The notes under the pieces: generated by a model
The model's input: the letters and a program-made list of their open reading frames with translations, nothing else
Database searches by the model: none
What the model was told of the DNA's origin: nothing
Source of the DNA: Mycolicibacterium xanthum
Lineage (GTDB): Bacteria; Actinomycetota; Actinomycetes; Mycobacteriales; Mycobacteriaceae
Direction: 5' to 3'
Length of the DNA stretch: 64,000 bases
NCBI RefSeq assembly: GCF_019710635.1
Contig: NZ_JAIFZS010000042.1
Coordinates: 43,025 to 107,024, forward strand
Made by a program: the position numbers and the translations under genes
Shown: piece after piece, positions 42,232 to 51,100 of the stretch
Numbering within the stretch: the first letter of the stretch is position 1
Layout: each line of letters starts with the position of its first letter

Positions 42232-43707
42232 TCACGAGGCCTCCCGCAGTGCGGCGGCGATGGTGGCACGCCCGATCGGCGCCGCCAGTGCGCCGCCGGT
42301 CGCCGACAGGCGTTGGCCGCCGTTCTCGACCAGCACCGCGACGGCGACCTTGGGGGCCTGCGCGGGCGCAAAGGCGATGTACCAGGCATGCGGAGGCGTG
42401 TTGCGCGGATCCGTCCCGTGCTCCGCAGTGCCGGTCTTGGATGCGATCTGCACGCCGGCGATGGCTCCCTTCTGCTGAGTCACCTGCTCGGCGGCGACCA
42501 TCAAGTCCGTAAGTGTATCTGCGACCTGCTCGGGTACCGCCTGCCGCTCTTGCGCGGGCTCGGTGGCGGCGATGGTGGACAGATCGGGACCCTGGATCCG
42601 GTCGACCAGGTAGGGCCGCATCGTCACCCCCTTGTTGGCGACGGTCGCGGCGACCATCGCGTTCTGCAGGGGAGTGAGGGCGACGTCCTTCTGGCCGATG
42701 CTCGACATGCCCAGGGCGGCGGCGTCGGAGATCGGCCCGACGGTCGACTTGACGACCTGGAGCGGGATCGGCTCGGGTGCGGTGTCGATGCCGAACGCGG
42801 CGGCGGTGGCGCGCAGCTTCTCGGCACCGGTGTCGATGCCGAGCTCGACGAACGCGGTGTTGCAGGAATGGGCGAACGCATACTCCAGCGAGGCGCTCGG
42901 ACCGCCGCCGCACGGGGTGCCGCCGAAGTTCTCCAGCGTGGCGGTGCTGTCCGGCAGCTGGATCTGCGGCGCCGCGGTCAGCTGGGTGTCCGGAGTGGCC
43001 CCCGCCTGCAGCGCGGCCGCGGTGGTGATGACCTTGAACGTCGACCCGGGCGGGTAGGTCTCCGAGATAGCGCGGTTGAGCAATGGCGAGGCGGGGTCGT
43101 CGCGCAGCTGCTCCCACGCCGCGTCCTGTTCGGCGGCGTCGTGGCTGGCCAGCAGGTTCGGGTCGTAGGACGGGGAGGAGACCATCGCCAGGATGCGGCC
43201 GGTGGACGGTTCCAGCGCCACCACCGAGCCCTGGCACGGCCCGTCGCAGCCCTCCTGCATGGCGTCCCAGGCGGCCTGCTGCACCTGCGGGTTGATCGTG
43301 GTGGCGACGTTGCCGCCGCGGGGGTCGCGCCCGGTGAAGAAGTCGGCCAGCCGGCGCCCGAACAGGCGCTGGTCGGAACCGTTGAGGATGCTGTCCTCGG
43401 CGCGCTCCAGGCCGGTGCTCGAATAGCTCAGCGAGTAGAACCCGGTCACCGGTGCGTAGGTCATCGGGTTGGGGTAGACGCGCAGGAACCGGAAGCGACC
43501 CTCGGTGGCCACCGAATAGGCCAGCAGCTGGCCGCCGGCGGCGATCTGGCCGCGCTGGCGGGAGTACTCGTCGAGCAGCACGCGCTGGTTGCGCGGGTCC
43601 GCGCGCAGGCCGTCCGCGGTGAACACCTGGGTCAGCGTGGCGTTGGCCAGCAGCAGCACGATCAGGCCCATGATCATCAGGGAGATGCGGCGTAGCGAGG
43701 TGTTCAT
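42232..43707 (-). CDS. pbpA: Penicillin-binding protein A (class B transpeptidase)
   Basis: 491 aa. N-terminal membrane anchor ([21 protein letters not shown]), PBP dimer region, and a transpeptidase domain with S222-T-F-K225, S-C-N ([13 protein letters not shown]) and KTG ([12 protein letters not shown]). It cross-links peptidoglycan at the septum/pole and is regulated by PknB phosphorylation in M. tuberculosis. Start overlaps the rodA stop. Confidence 0.95.
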   Translation of the reverse strand: MNTSLRRISLMIMGLIVLLLANATLTQVFTADGLRADPRNQRVLLDEYSRQRGQIAAGGQLLAYSVATEGRFRFLRVYPNPMTYAPVTGFYSLSYSSTGLERAEDSILNGSDQRLFGRRLADFFTGRDPRGGNVATTINPQVQQAAWDAMQEGCDGPCQGSVVALEPSTGRILAMVSSPSYDPNLLASHDAAEQDAAWEQLRDDPASPLLNRAISETYPPGSTFKVITTAAALQAGATPDTQLTAAPQIQLPDSTATLENFGGTPCGGGPSASLEYAFAHSCNTAFVELGIDTGAEKLRATAAAFGIDTAPEPIPLQVVKSTVGPISDAAALGMSSIGQKDVALTPLQNAMVAATVANKGVTMRPYLVDRIQGPDLSTIAATEPAQERQAVPEQVADTLTDLMVAAEQVTQQKGAIAGVQIASKTGTAEHGTDPRNTPPHAWYIAFAPAQAPKVAVAVLVENGGQRLSATGGALAAPIGRATIAAALREAS

Positions 43708-45125
43708 ACCTTCTCGATCACCTCGGTGCTGGCCGCCGCGATACTGCCCGTCTGACCCGACGGCAGGGCGGTGGTCCCGATCGGGCGGCGCGCGGCATGC
43801 GAGATGCGCACCAGGATCGCGAGCAGCAGGTAGTTGGCCACCAGCGACGACCCGCCGTAGGACATCCAGGGGGTGGTCAGACCGGTGAGCGGGATCAGTT
43901 TGGTGACGCCGCCGACCACGATGAACAGCTGGATCGCCAGCGTGGCGGCCAGGCCGGCGGCCAGCAGCTTGCCGAAGCTGTCCCGCACGGCGATCGCGGT
44001 CCGCAGCCCGCGGATGATGACGATGGTGTACAGCATCAGCACCGCCGCCAGGCCGACAAGCCCGAGCTCCTCGCCGACCGCGGCGATGATGAAGTCGGTC
44101 GAGGCGGCGGGCACGGTGCCGGGTTGCCCGTTGCCCAGCCCGGTGCCGAAGATGCCGCCGGTGGCGAAGCTGAACAGGGACTGGACCATCTGGTAGCCGG
44201 CACCGTCGGGGTCGGCGAACGGATCCCGCCAGGTCTGCACCCGCACCTGCACGTGGTCGAACATGTAGTAGGCCGCGACGCTGCCGGCCGCGAACAGTGC
44301 CAGGCCCAGCACCACCCAGCTGAACCGTTCGGTGGCGATGTAGACCATCACCAGGAACGACGCGTACAGCAGCAGTGAGGTGCCGAGATCCTTCTCGAAG
44401 ATCATCACGCCGATGGAGGCGATCCAGGCCGCCAGCAGCGGGGCCAGGTCACGCGGACGGGGCAGGTCCATGCCCAGGACGTGCTTGCCCGCGCTGGTGA
44501 ACAGGTTGCGCTTGGACACCAGGACGGCGGCGAAGAACACCAGCAGCAGGATCTTGGAGAACTCGGCGGGCTGAATCGAGAAGCCCGGCAACAGGATCCA
44601 GATCTTCGCGCCGTTCTGCTCGGACATCGATGCGGGCAGTATCGCGGGGATCACCAGCAGGATCAGGCCGACCAGACCGCACAGGTAGCCGTAGCGCGAC
44701 AGCATGCGGTGATCGCGCAGGAAGATCACCACGACGGAGAAGCCGAACACGCCGACCAGCGTCCACAGCATCTGTTGATTGGCCGTGCCACCGAGTCCCT
44801 GGGCGGTGTTGGCGCCCTCGGCGAGATCGAGGCGGTGAATCATCACCAGCCCCAGACCGTTCAGCACCGCGACGACCGGGAGCAGCAGCGGATCCGCGTA
44901 CGGCGCAAAGCGGCGGATCGCCAGGTGGGCACCGGTGAACAGGGCCAGGTACGCGACGGTGTACTGGGCGAGGTCCCAGCGCAGCCCCTGTTCCTGGTTG
45001 GCCTCGACGAGCAGCAGGGCCACCGTGGTGATGAGGGCGGCGAAGCCGAGCAGGAACAGCTCGGCGTTGCGCCGATTGGGTAGGGCTGGGGTCACCGCGA
45101 CCGGAGACTGCGGCTGGGTCGTCAT
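43704..45125 (-). CDS. rodA: SEDS glycosyltransferase RodA/FtsW family
   Basis: 473 aa, about 12 membrane segments. SEDS signature elements include the large extracellular loop with LLPGFSIQPAEFSKILLLVF, DLGTSLLLYASFLVMVYIATERFSW and the C-terminal TTPWMSYGGSSLVANYLLLAILVRIS. It polymerises lipid II into glycan strands with PbpA. Overlaps pstP and pbpA by 4 bp each. Confidence 0.95.
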   Translation of the reverse strand: MTTQPQSPVAVTPALPNRRNAELFLLGFAALITTVALLLVEANQEQGLRWDLAQYTVAYLALFTGAHLAIRRFAPYADPLLLPVVAVLNGLGLVMIHRLDLAEGANTAQGLGGTANQQMLWTLVGVFGFSVVVIFLRDHRMLSRYGYLCGLVGLILLVIPAILPASMSEQNGAKIWILLPGFSIQPAEFSKILLLVFFAAVLVSKRNLFTSAGKHVLGMDLPRPRDLAPLLAAWIASIGVMIFEKDLGTSLLLYASFLVMVYIATERFSWVVLGLALFAAGSVAAYYMFDHVQVRVQTWRDPFADPDGAGYQMVQSLFSFATGGIFGTGLGNGQPGTVPAASTDFIIAAVGEELGLVGLAAVLMLYTIVIIRGLRTAIAVRDSFGKLLAAGLAATLAIQLFIVVGGVTKLIPLTGLTTPWMSYGGSSLVANYLLLAILVRISHAARRPIGTTALPSGQTGSIAAASTEVIEKV

Positions 45126-46684
45126 GAGATTTCCCGGCAGTTCGTTCCCGGCTCAGGTGGTGCGGGTGGAAGTGCGGTCACGGTCGGCGACGGCGACGCC
45201 GAGGTGGACGGTGTGGGGGAGGGCGCCGGGGAGCCCGGAGCGGCGGTCGGCGACGTGGTGACGGTGCGCGGTGTCTCGGGTGCCGGTGTGGGGGAGGGTG
45301 TCCCCGGAACAGCGCCGGGCCCAACCGATTCCGATGTGGAGGGACTCGGTGTGGGAGGGGTCGCGGTGGTGGTGGCGGCGGTCGTCGTCGGAGTCCGCGA
45401 TGTGGAGGTGGGCGGGGGTGGGCACACCGGCAGCACCGAGCTGCGGGAGAGTTCCTCGATCTGGCTGATGGCCTGGTCCAGCGAGCCCGACGGCAGGCCC
45501 GCGATGACCTGTGCGCGCTCGGAGGGGCGCATGTCGTCGACGTTGAGAAGACGACAGTCGAGGTTGTCGAGGGACTGGTCCGCGCTGATGAGGGACAGTT
45601 CGTTGCGGGCGTTCAGACAGCCCAGCAGGTAGGGCTCCTGTAGCGAGAGCCAGAGAAAGGAGCCCTGGACACCCCGCATGATCGACACGGTGCCCTCGTG
45701 CTCGCCGACGTAGTAGTTGCTGCGCACGATCTCGCGGCCGACGGCCAGGCCCGCGAGCACAACGAGCACCAGAACGGCTGCGGCGATGTACATGCGGCGC
45801 CTCGAGCGGGGACGCGGCGGGGGGACCTCTGGTTGTGGGACAACGGGTTTGGCCACATTGCGTTTAGGGTTGAACGCCGATGCCCGCCCGGCGGCGGTGT
45901 TCGGCGGGGCGCTCTGGTCGTCCTGGCCGGACACGGCCCCCGCCAGGATGGGCTGGGTCTGTCCGTAGTCGTTGTCGACGACGTCGGCGACCACGACGGT
46001 CACGTTGTCCGGACCGCCCCCGCGCAACGCCAATTCGATGAGGCGGTCGGCGCTTTCGGCGACGTCGGCGATCTTGAGGGCGTCCAGGATGGTCTCGTGG
46101 CTGACCGGATCGGACAGCCCGTCGGAGCAAAGCAGATAGCGGTCGCCGGCCCGGGCCTCCCGCATGATCAGCGTCGGTTCCACCTCGTGGCCGGTCAGCG
46201 CGCGCATGATCAGCGAGCGCTGCGGGTGGCTGTGCGCCTCCTCGGCAGTGATCCGGCCCTCGTCGACCAGGGTCTGGACGAAGGTGTCGTCCTTGGTGAT
46301 CTGGGTCAGCTCGCCGTCGCGCAGCAGGTAACCGCGGGAATCGCCGATGTGCACCAGCCCGAGCCGGTCGCCGGCGAACAGGATCGCGGTGAGCGTGGTG
46401 CCCATGCCCTCGAGCTCGGGATCGGCCTGGACGTGCGCCGCGATGTCGGAGTTGCCCTCGCGCACCGCCGCGTCGAGCTTGCTGAGCAGGTCCCCGCCGG
46501 GCTCGTCACCGTCGAGTTGGGCCAGGGCGGCGATCACCAGCTGGGAGGCCACCTCACCGGCCGCGTGCCCGCCCATGCCGTCGGCGAGTGCCAGCAGGCG
46601 CGCACCGGCATACACGGAGTCTTCGTTGTTGGCCCGGACCAGGCCGCGATCGCTGCGCGCGGCGTATCGAAGCACTAGTGCCAT
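45122..46684 (-). CDS. pstP: PP2C-type Ser/Thr phosphatase PstP
   Basis: 520 aa from ATG 46684 (MALVLRYAARSDRGLVRANNED). The PP2C catalytic domain (about 1-240) has the metal-binding RANNEDS, LADGMGGHAAGE and GLSDPVS / GGGPDNVTVVV motifs. A linker and single membrane helix (MYIAAAVLVLVVLAGLAVGREIV) lead to an extracellular domain and a Thr/Pro/Ser-rich tail of about 100 residues. It reverses PknA/PknB phosphorylation. Between it and fhaB is a 124-bp repeat-bearing gap. Confidence 0.96.
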   Translation of the reverse strand: MALVLRYAARSDRGLVRANNEDSVYAGARLLALADGMGGHAAGEVASQLVIAALAQLDGDEPGGDLLSKLDAAVREGNSDIAAHVQADPELEGMGTTLTAILFAGDRLGLVHIGDSRGYLLRDGELTQITKDDTFVQTLVDEGRITAEEAHSHPQRSLIMRALTGHEVEPTLIMREARAGDRYLLCSDGLSDPVSHETILDALKIADVAESADRLIELALRGGGPDNVTVVVADVVDNDYGQTQPILAGAVSGQDDQSAPPNTAAGRASAFNPKRNVAKPVVPQPEVPPPRPRSRRRMYIAAAVLVLVVLAGLAVGREIVRSNYYVGEHEGTVSIMRGVQGSFLWLSLQEPYLLGCLNARNELSLISADQSLDNLDCRLLNVDDMRPSERAQVIAGLPSGSLDQAISQIEELSRSSVLPVCPPPPTSTSRTPTTTAATTTATPPTPSPSTSESVGPGAVPGTPSPTPAPETPRTVTTSPTAAPGSPAPSPTPSTSASPSPTVTALPPAPPEPGTNCREIS

Positions 46685-46721
46685 TGCGGTCTCCCCGTAC
46701 CCTGCGGGTGGGTGGGCCGAC

Positions 46722-46784
46722 AGCATGCCGGGGTGGGCCCCCGGCTTGCCGGGGTGGGCGCCCAGCTTGCTGGGGGAGCGCCCC
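46722..46784. repeat. Three tandem 21-bp repeats in the fhaB-pstP spacer
   Basis: Units at 46722-46742, 46743-46763 and 46764-46784 share the pattern AGC(A/T)TGCCGGGGTGGGC followed by a C-rich end; the third has four or five changes. The spacer sits between fhaB (upstream in transcription) and pstP in an otherwise overlapping operon. The 21-bp period would keep any reading frame. Confidence 0.75.
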
Positions 46785-46808
46785 CACGCGTGCGCGGTGC
46801 CGGTCGCG

Positions 46809-47276
46809 TCACGGGCGCAGCTCGATCACCGTCTTGCCGATCCGCACGGGTGTGCCCATCGGAACTCGTACCGCCGTCGTCACCTTCGCCCTGTCGAGGT
46901 ATGTACCGTTGGTCGATCCTAGGTCCTCTACATACCATTCGGGACCTCGTGGAGAGAGCCTGGCGTGGCGCGTCGAGGCGTAGTCGTCGGTGAGGACCAG
47001 GGTGGAGTCGTCGGCGCGGCCGATCAGGACCGGCTGGGTCCCGAGCGGGATCCGGGTGCCGGCCAGCGCGCCGTCGGTGACCACCAGTTGGCGGGGCACA
47101 TTGCGCTGGCCGCGCTTCGGTAGCAGCGAGGTGCGCAGCGGTAGCCCGCGGCGAACCATGACCGCACCGGTCGGCGCGTAGATGTCGGTCCGCAGGATCC
47201 GCAGCACCGACCAGATGAACAGCCACAACAGCAGAAGGAAGCCGACGCGCGTCAGCTGCAGTATCAGCCCCTGCAT
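46809..47276 (-). CDS. fhaB: FHA-domain protein FhaB (FipA)
   Basis: 155 aa from ATG 47276 (MQGLILQLTRVGFLLLLWLF), the same length as the M. tuberculosis protein; upstream in-frame codons are not conserved. One N-terminal membrane helix, then an FHA domain (VLIGRADDSTLVLTDDYASTRHARLS, WYVEDLGSTNGTYLDRAKV) that binds phosphothreonine. In M. tuberculosis it links FtsZ and FtsQ under stress and is a PknA substrate. Confidence 0.95.
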   Translation of the reverse strand: MQGLILQLTRVGFLLLLWLFIWSVLRILRTDIYAPTGAVMVRRGLPLRTSLLPKRGQRNVPRQLVVTDGALAGTRIPLGTQPVLIGRADDSTLVLTDDYASTRHARLSPRGPEWYVEDLGSTNGTYLDRAKVTTAVRVPMGTPVRIGKTVIELRP

Positions 47277-47375
47277 CTGACGTCCTCTCCGTCCCCGTCC
47301 CTTCGGCATCGCCACCTTACTTGGGTGTCGAACGCCGTGGGGGCCGTGCCGACCGCTTTCCCGGGCGGCCGACCC

Positions 47376-48707
47376 TCAGTGCACGCGGACGATGATCTCG
47401 GAGTGACCCAGCCGGATGACGTCGCCGTCGGCCAGCTGCCACTCCTGCACCGGGGCGTTGTTCACCGTCGTGCCATTGGTGGAGTTGAGGTCCGACAGTA
47501 GCGCGACCTGCCCGTCCCAGCGGATCTCCAGGTGCCGGCGCGACACACCCGTGTCGGGCAGCCGGAACTGGGCGTCCTGGCCGCGGCCGATGACGTTGGC
47601 ACCCTCCCGCAGCTGGTAGGTGCGCCCGCTGCCGTCGTCGAGCTGCAGGGTGACCGCGGATCCGGCCGACGGGTAATCGCCCTGGCCGTACTGGCCGTAG
47701 CCGCCCTGCTGGCCGGGTGCGCCGTAACCGTGCTCGCCGTATCCCTGGTCGGAGTAGCCGGCCGGGGGCTCGCCGTAGCGCCCGTAGTCGGGCTGGGCGT
47801 ATTCCTGCCTGCCGTAGGGCTGGCCGTAGCCGCCCTGGTCGGGGTAGCCACCCTGATCCGGGTAGGCCGGACGGGCCGGCTGGCCGTAGCCGCCCTCGTC
47901 GGGACGCCCGGGCGGGCGACCGTAGTCGTACTCTCCGGACGGGCCGCCGTAGCCGGGCTGACCGCCCTGCGGCGGGCCGTAGCCGGGAGGGGCCTGCCGA
48001 TAGCCCTGGTCGGGGTAGCCGGGGGGCGGGCCGTAGCCGGCCGGCGGGCGCTGCTCGTAGGACTGCGGCGGGTAGCCCTGGTCCGGGTAACCGCCACGCT
48101 GCTGGTAGCCCTGCTCACCCTGCGGCTGGTAGCCGCCCTGATCCGACGGAGGGTACTGGCCACGCTGCTCGTCCGGGCGGTTGTAGCGCTCGTCGTAATA
48201 GTCGTCGGCGGGCGGCCGGCCCTGGCCCTGCCCCTGGCCGCTGTGGTAGGTCGGGTTGTCGCTCATCGGTGGTACTCCTGGTTCTGCCTGGGACGCTACG
48301 TCTCGAGGTGGTGGGGCGGATTCGCCTGTGGTCGAGTCGGGGTTGACCGCACCACGCGCGCGAAACTGTCCGGTGTGCAGGCTGGCTGACTGCTCGAATC
48401 TGACGACCACATCACCATACGTTTGCCACCCCTGGTCACGGATGTATCCCTCCAAGTGCTTGGCGAACGTGGTCTCGGTGATGTCCGGGTCGGCACTCAC
48501 CTTGTGGTAGTCGGGCACACTGAGGGTAATGACGTAGTCGTTCGGGGCCAAAATGCGGCCGCCGCCGAACTCCCGGGCTCCGGTGTCGGCCTCCCGGCGG
48601 AGCAGAGACTCCACCTCCTGCGGCACGATCGACCCGCCGAAAACGCGGGCGAACGCGTCGCCGACCTTGTCCTCGAGCCTCCGCTCGAAGCGGTCGACGA
48701 ACCCCAT
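47376..48707 (-). CDS. fhaA: FHA-domain protein FhaA
   Basis: 443 aa from ATG 48707 (MGFVDRFERRLEDKVGDAF). An N-terminal DUF3662 domain (about 1-125) is followed by a 200-residue low-complexity linker of Gly/Tyr/Gln/Pro repeats (GYPDQGY, YGQP types), then a C-terminal FHA domain (NVIGRGQDAQFRLPDTGVSRRHLEIRW, LNSTNGTTVNNAPVQ). It is a PknB substrate, and its FHA domain binds phosphorylated MviN/MurJ to restrain lipid II flipping. First gene of the leftward operon; the promoter should lie in 48708-48956. Confidence 0.95.
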   Translation of the reverse strand: MGFVDRFERRLEDKVGDAFARVFGGSIVPQEVESLLRREADTGAREFGGGRILAPNDYVITLSVPDYHKVSADPDITETTFAKHLEGYIRDQGWQTYGDVVVRFEQSASLHTGQFRARGAVNPDSTTGESAPPPRDVASQAEPGVPPMSDNPTYHSGQGQGQGRPPADDYYDERYNRPDEQRGQYPPSDQGGYQPQGEQGYQQRGGYPDQGYPPQSYEQRPPAGYGPPPGYPDQGYRQAPPGYGPPQGGQPGYGGPSGEYDYGRPPGRPDEGGYGQPARPAYPDQGGYPDQGGYGQPYGRQEYAQPDYGRYGEPPAGYSDQGYGEHGYGAPGQQGGYGQYGQGDYPSAGSAVTLQLDDGSGRTYQLREGANVIGRGQDAQFRLPDTGVSRRHLEIRWDGQVALLSDLNSTNGTTVNNAPVQEWQLADGDVIRLGHSEIIVRVH

Positions 48708-48956
48708 GTGCCTGCTCGCCTCCCTCGGTGTCGTGCGGCGATCCTGCTCACACGTCAATGCTGCCAGCGTGTCGTCTGGCAGCGATGCTCGATCCCATGG
48801 TATCGGCCGTGCACCGGGCAACGGGACCAACAGAATTCTGAGAATCGCATCCCGGCAGGTCACCGCCCTTTAGTAGGCCGTTTTGGCGTTCGTGGGGGTG
48901 CGCTATTACCGTTGGGATACCGGGTCGCCTGCGTGATAGGCTCCCCCGGTTGTCAC

Positions 48957-49039
48957 GGGCGAGTGGCGGAATGGCAGACGCGCTGGCTTCAGGTGCCAGT
49001 GTCCTTCGGGACGTGGGGGTTCAAGTCCCCCTTCGCCCA
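48957..49039 (+). tRNA. leuT: tRNA-Leu (CAG), integration target
   Basis: 83 nt with a long variable arm (GTGTCCTTCGGGACGT). Acceptor GGGCGAG pairs with the terminal CTTCGCCC; the anticodon stem-loop CTGGCTTCAGGTGCCAG has CAG. Its last 22 bases and the following C form the left attachment core, duplicated at 59155. Integration keeps the gene intact because the element supplies an identical 3' end. Confidence 0.96.
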
Positions 49040-49040
49040 C
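49018..49040 (+). repeat. attL: attL core (23-bp direct repeat)
   Basis: Starts GGTTCAAGTCCCCCTTCGCC and ends CAC. It covers the T-arm 3' half and acceptor 3' strand of tRNA-Leu. The identical sequence recurs at 59155-59177. tRNA 3' ends are the classic target of tyrosine integrases. Confidence 0.93.
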
Positions 49041-49046
49041 AAGAAA

Positions 49047-49104
49047 GTGCAGGTCAGAGGGATAAATACCAGCCGGTAACCTCAGTCAAGACCCCGAGTC
49101 AAGA
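49047..49104 (+). promoter_or_regulatory. Left arm-type integrase sites (candidate)
   Basis: Two short motifs between attL and int recur next to attR. GTGCAGGTCAGAG (49047-49059) recurs at 59130-59142. CAGTCAAGACCCC (49083-49095) recurs at 59062-59074, and AGTCAAGA is repeated again at 49097-49104. Paired motifs at both ends of an element, outside the core, are what arm-binding sites of a lambda-type integrase look like. Confidence 0.6.
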
Positions 49105-49122
49105 TCGGCGTACCGTTGGGTC

Positions 49123-50205
49123 ATGGCTTCAATACGTACCCGCACCCGCAAGGACGGCACGCCCGTCCACGCTGTGCTGTTCACCATCGACGGCCGACAG
49201 ACCTCGGTGAGCTTCACCGACCTGGTCACGGCCGAGAAGTTCCGTGCCCTGGCCACCGCCATCGGCGGGCAAGAGGCCATGAAGGCATACGACATACCCG
49301 ACACGGTCCGGGCGGCACCGCAGGGATTGACAGTGTCAGAGTGGCTGCAGCATCACTGCGACCACCTCACCGGGGCACACGAGGGCACGCTGTCCCGCTA
49401 CCGTGCCTATGCCGCCAATGACATCGGTCCGGTACTGGGCGAGATCCCCCTGAGGCAGCTGCACCGCGACCAGGTGGCGCAGTGGCTGAAGGGTCTACAC
49501 GGCAATGCCGTCAAGACTCAGGCCAACAAGCTCCGCTACCTGTCCGGGGCGATGAACGCCGCCGTGGATGCCGGGCACATCACCGCTAACCCATGCCGGG
49601 GGGTGAAGCTGCCTCGTGGGCAGGAGCCAGAAGCCGCCTTCCTGACGCGTGAGGAGTTCGCCACGCTGCTGGCAGAGATCCCGCAGTATTGGCAACCCCT
49701 GGTGCGTTTCCTCGTCTCCAGCGGCTGCCGTTGGGGTGAGGCCACGGCACTGAGACCGTCGGACATCGACCGCGAGAACAACACGGTGAGTATCCGCCGC
49801 GCATGGCGTTCCGTGAATGGCGGCTGGGAGATCGGGCCACCGAAGTCACGTAAGAGCACACGCCTGATCAACGTGCCTGCCAGTGTGCTCGACACACTCG
49901 ACTACTCACACGAGTACGTGTTCACCAACTCCGGGCGTGGTAACCGTGGCACCGGCCCGGTACGTCTGCCGTCCTTCTCCGGGAAGGTGTGGACACCGGC
50001 CGTCGAGCGCGCCGGGATGAGGGTGCGTATCCATGATCTGCGGCATACCTGCGCATCCTGGCTGATCGCCGCACGGGTAGCGCTCCCGGCTGTTCAGGCG
50101 CATCTAGGACACGAGTCCATCAAGACCACCGTCGACCGGTACGGGCATCTAGACCGGTCGCAATTCCAAGCCGTCTCCGACGCTATAGAGGCGGCGCTTT
50201 CCTGA
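49123..50205 (+). CDS. int: Tyrosine site-specific recombinase (integrase)
   Basis: 360 aa. An N-terminal arm-binding-like domain (1-65) is followed by a SAM-like core-binding domain (LTVSEWLQHHCDHL to GHITANPCRGVKLP, about 69-165) and the catalytic domain. The active-site set is complete: Arg203 (GCRWGEATAL), probably Lys241, His304-x-x-Arg307 (HDLRHTCASW), His330 (AHLGHES) and nucleophile Tyr340 (TTVDRYGHL). It starts 83 bp after the tRNA, pointing into the element, and should integrate and excise it at the 23-bp core. Confidence 0.96.
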   Translation: MASIRTRTRKDGTPVHAVLFTIDGRQTSVSFTDLVTAEKFRALATAIGGQEAMKAYDIPDTVRAAPQGLTVSEWLQHHCDHLTGAHEGTLSRYRAYAANDIGPVLGEIPLRQLHRDQVAQWLKGLHGNAVKTQANKLRYLSGAMNAAVDAGHITANPCRGVKLPRGQEPEAAFLTREEFATLLAEIPQYWQPLVRFLVSSGCRWGEATALRPSDIDRENNTVSIRRAWRSVNGGWEIGPPKSRKSTRLINVPASVLDTLDYSHEYVFTNSGRGNRGTGPVRLPSFSGKVWTPAVERAGMRVRIHDLRHTCASWLIAARVALPAVQAHLGHESIKTTVDRYGHLDRSQFQAVSDAIEAALS

Positions 50206-50219
50206 GAGGAAACACTGCT

Positions 50220-50444
50220 ATGAGCTATGACCCCACGGGCCTGTTCGATACCGACTCATTGGCCGAATACCTCGGCGTGAGCCGCTCCACCATCCTGTCC
50301 TGGCGCTACCAGAAGCGTGGGCCGGATTATGTTCGCGTAGGCCACCGGACCGTCCGCTACCCGGCCGCATGGGTCAGGAAATGGCTTGAGGAGAACCGTC
50401 GCGATACCACACGTTCTCCCAGGTCGCAACTCCGTCTAGTGTGA
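50220..50444 (+). CDS. xis: Excisionase-type HTH protein
   Basis: 74 aa. A winged-helix MerR/AlpA-like DNA-binding domain spans most of the protein (SLAEYLGVSRSTILSWRYQKRGPDYVRVGHRTVRYPAAWVRKWLEE). It follows int by 14 bp, preceded by GAGAGGAAA. Such proteins act as recombination directionality factors. No other recognisable regulator exists in the element, so it could also control transcription. Confidence 0.8.
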   Translation: MSYDPTGLFDTDSLAEYLGVSRSTILSWRYQKRGPDYVRVGHRTVRYPAAWVRKWLEENRRDTTRSPRSQLRLV

Positions 50445-50759
50445 CGTTGCTCACAGCAGTCTACTGATGGGAAACACTCACCTGGGGATATGGCGTATGT
50501 GTTTCCTGTTGGGAAACATCTAGCAGTACTAATGTGTTATAGTATAAGTAGGTGGATATCCCCTGCCCTAAATACGTTGCTCACGCAATTCTCTAAGCGC
50601 ATTTCTCTAGCGCTCGGGCACTACCACCTTCCTCACCGCTGAAAGTGCCTCAGAATTCTATTCGTGGGGTAATGCGGTGCTATTCACGCTGGTCACAGGT
50701 ACTGGCGTGAACACGAAAATTACTCGCTGTCCATACCCCTTGCGACGATAGAAGATGCC
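50445..50759 (+). promoter_or_regulatory. Control region of the element: operator repeats and promoter candidate
   Basis: These 315 bp carry no supported gene and are AT-richer than the neighbours. TGGGAAACA occurs at 50468-50476. The inverted pair TGTTTCC (50500-50506) and GGAAACA (50512-50518) forms a palindrome separated by TGTTG, so there are three half-sites of one motif. TATAGT at 50538-50543 is a good -10 candidate for the downstream replication genes; a clear -35 is not visible. The arrangement suggests repressor or activator control of the switch to replication. Confidence 0.55.
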
Positions 50760-51080
50760 ATGAGCAGAAATGTAAAGAGAGCGCAAAGAACACTGAGGCG
50801 CGCCGGGATAGTTCTCGATGAACCAAGGGCAATCCGTGACGGTTGCCAAGCGTCCCCGGTGTGTGACATCTGTGATAAGTGCTGTGAGACAACGTCACTT
50901 CGGTTGCTCGACGGTCGCACCGTTCACCCGTCGTGCCTACGCGGAAAGCCTAGCCGCGTCCCCGTATGCGTGATGTGTCTGGCCAAGATCTTTGGACCAC
51001 CTCACTACTGCCAGGACAACGTCGTCTGCGCTGAGTGTGCATGGGTACTACGTCGCAAACACGGACTAGAAACACAATAA
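50760..51080 (+). CDS. Small Cys-rich, probable zinc-binding protein
   Basis: 106 aa, not recognised. A basic N-terminus (MSRNVKRAQRTLRRAG) is followed by ten Cys arranged as CDICDKCC, SCL, CVMC, YC and CAEC, with His in HPSC and PPHYC. The spacing suggests two treble-clef or ribbon zinc sites. It is 20 bp upstream of the initiator gene and probably cotranscribed, so a nucleic-acid or replication-linked role is plausible but unproven. Confidence 0.6.
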   Translation: MSRNVKRAQRTLRRAGIVLDEPRAIRDGCQASPVCDICDKCCETTSLRLLDGRTVHPSCLRGKPSRVPVCVMCLAKIFGPPHYCQDNVVCAECAWVLRRKHGLETQ

Positions 51081-51100
51081 AGAAAGAACAGGAACAGTAA

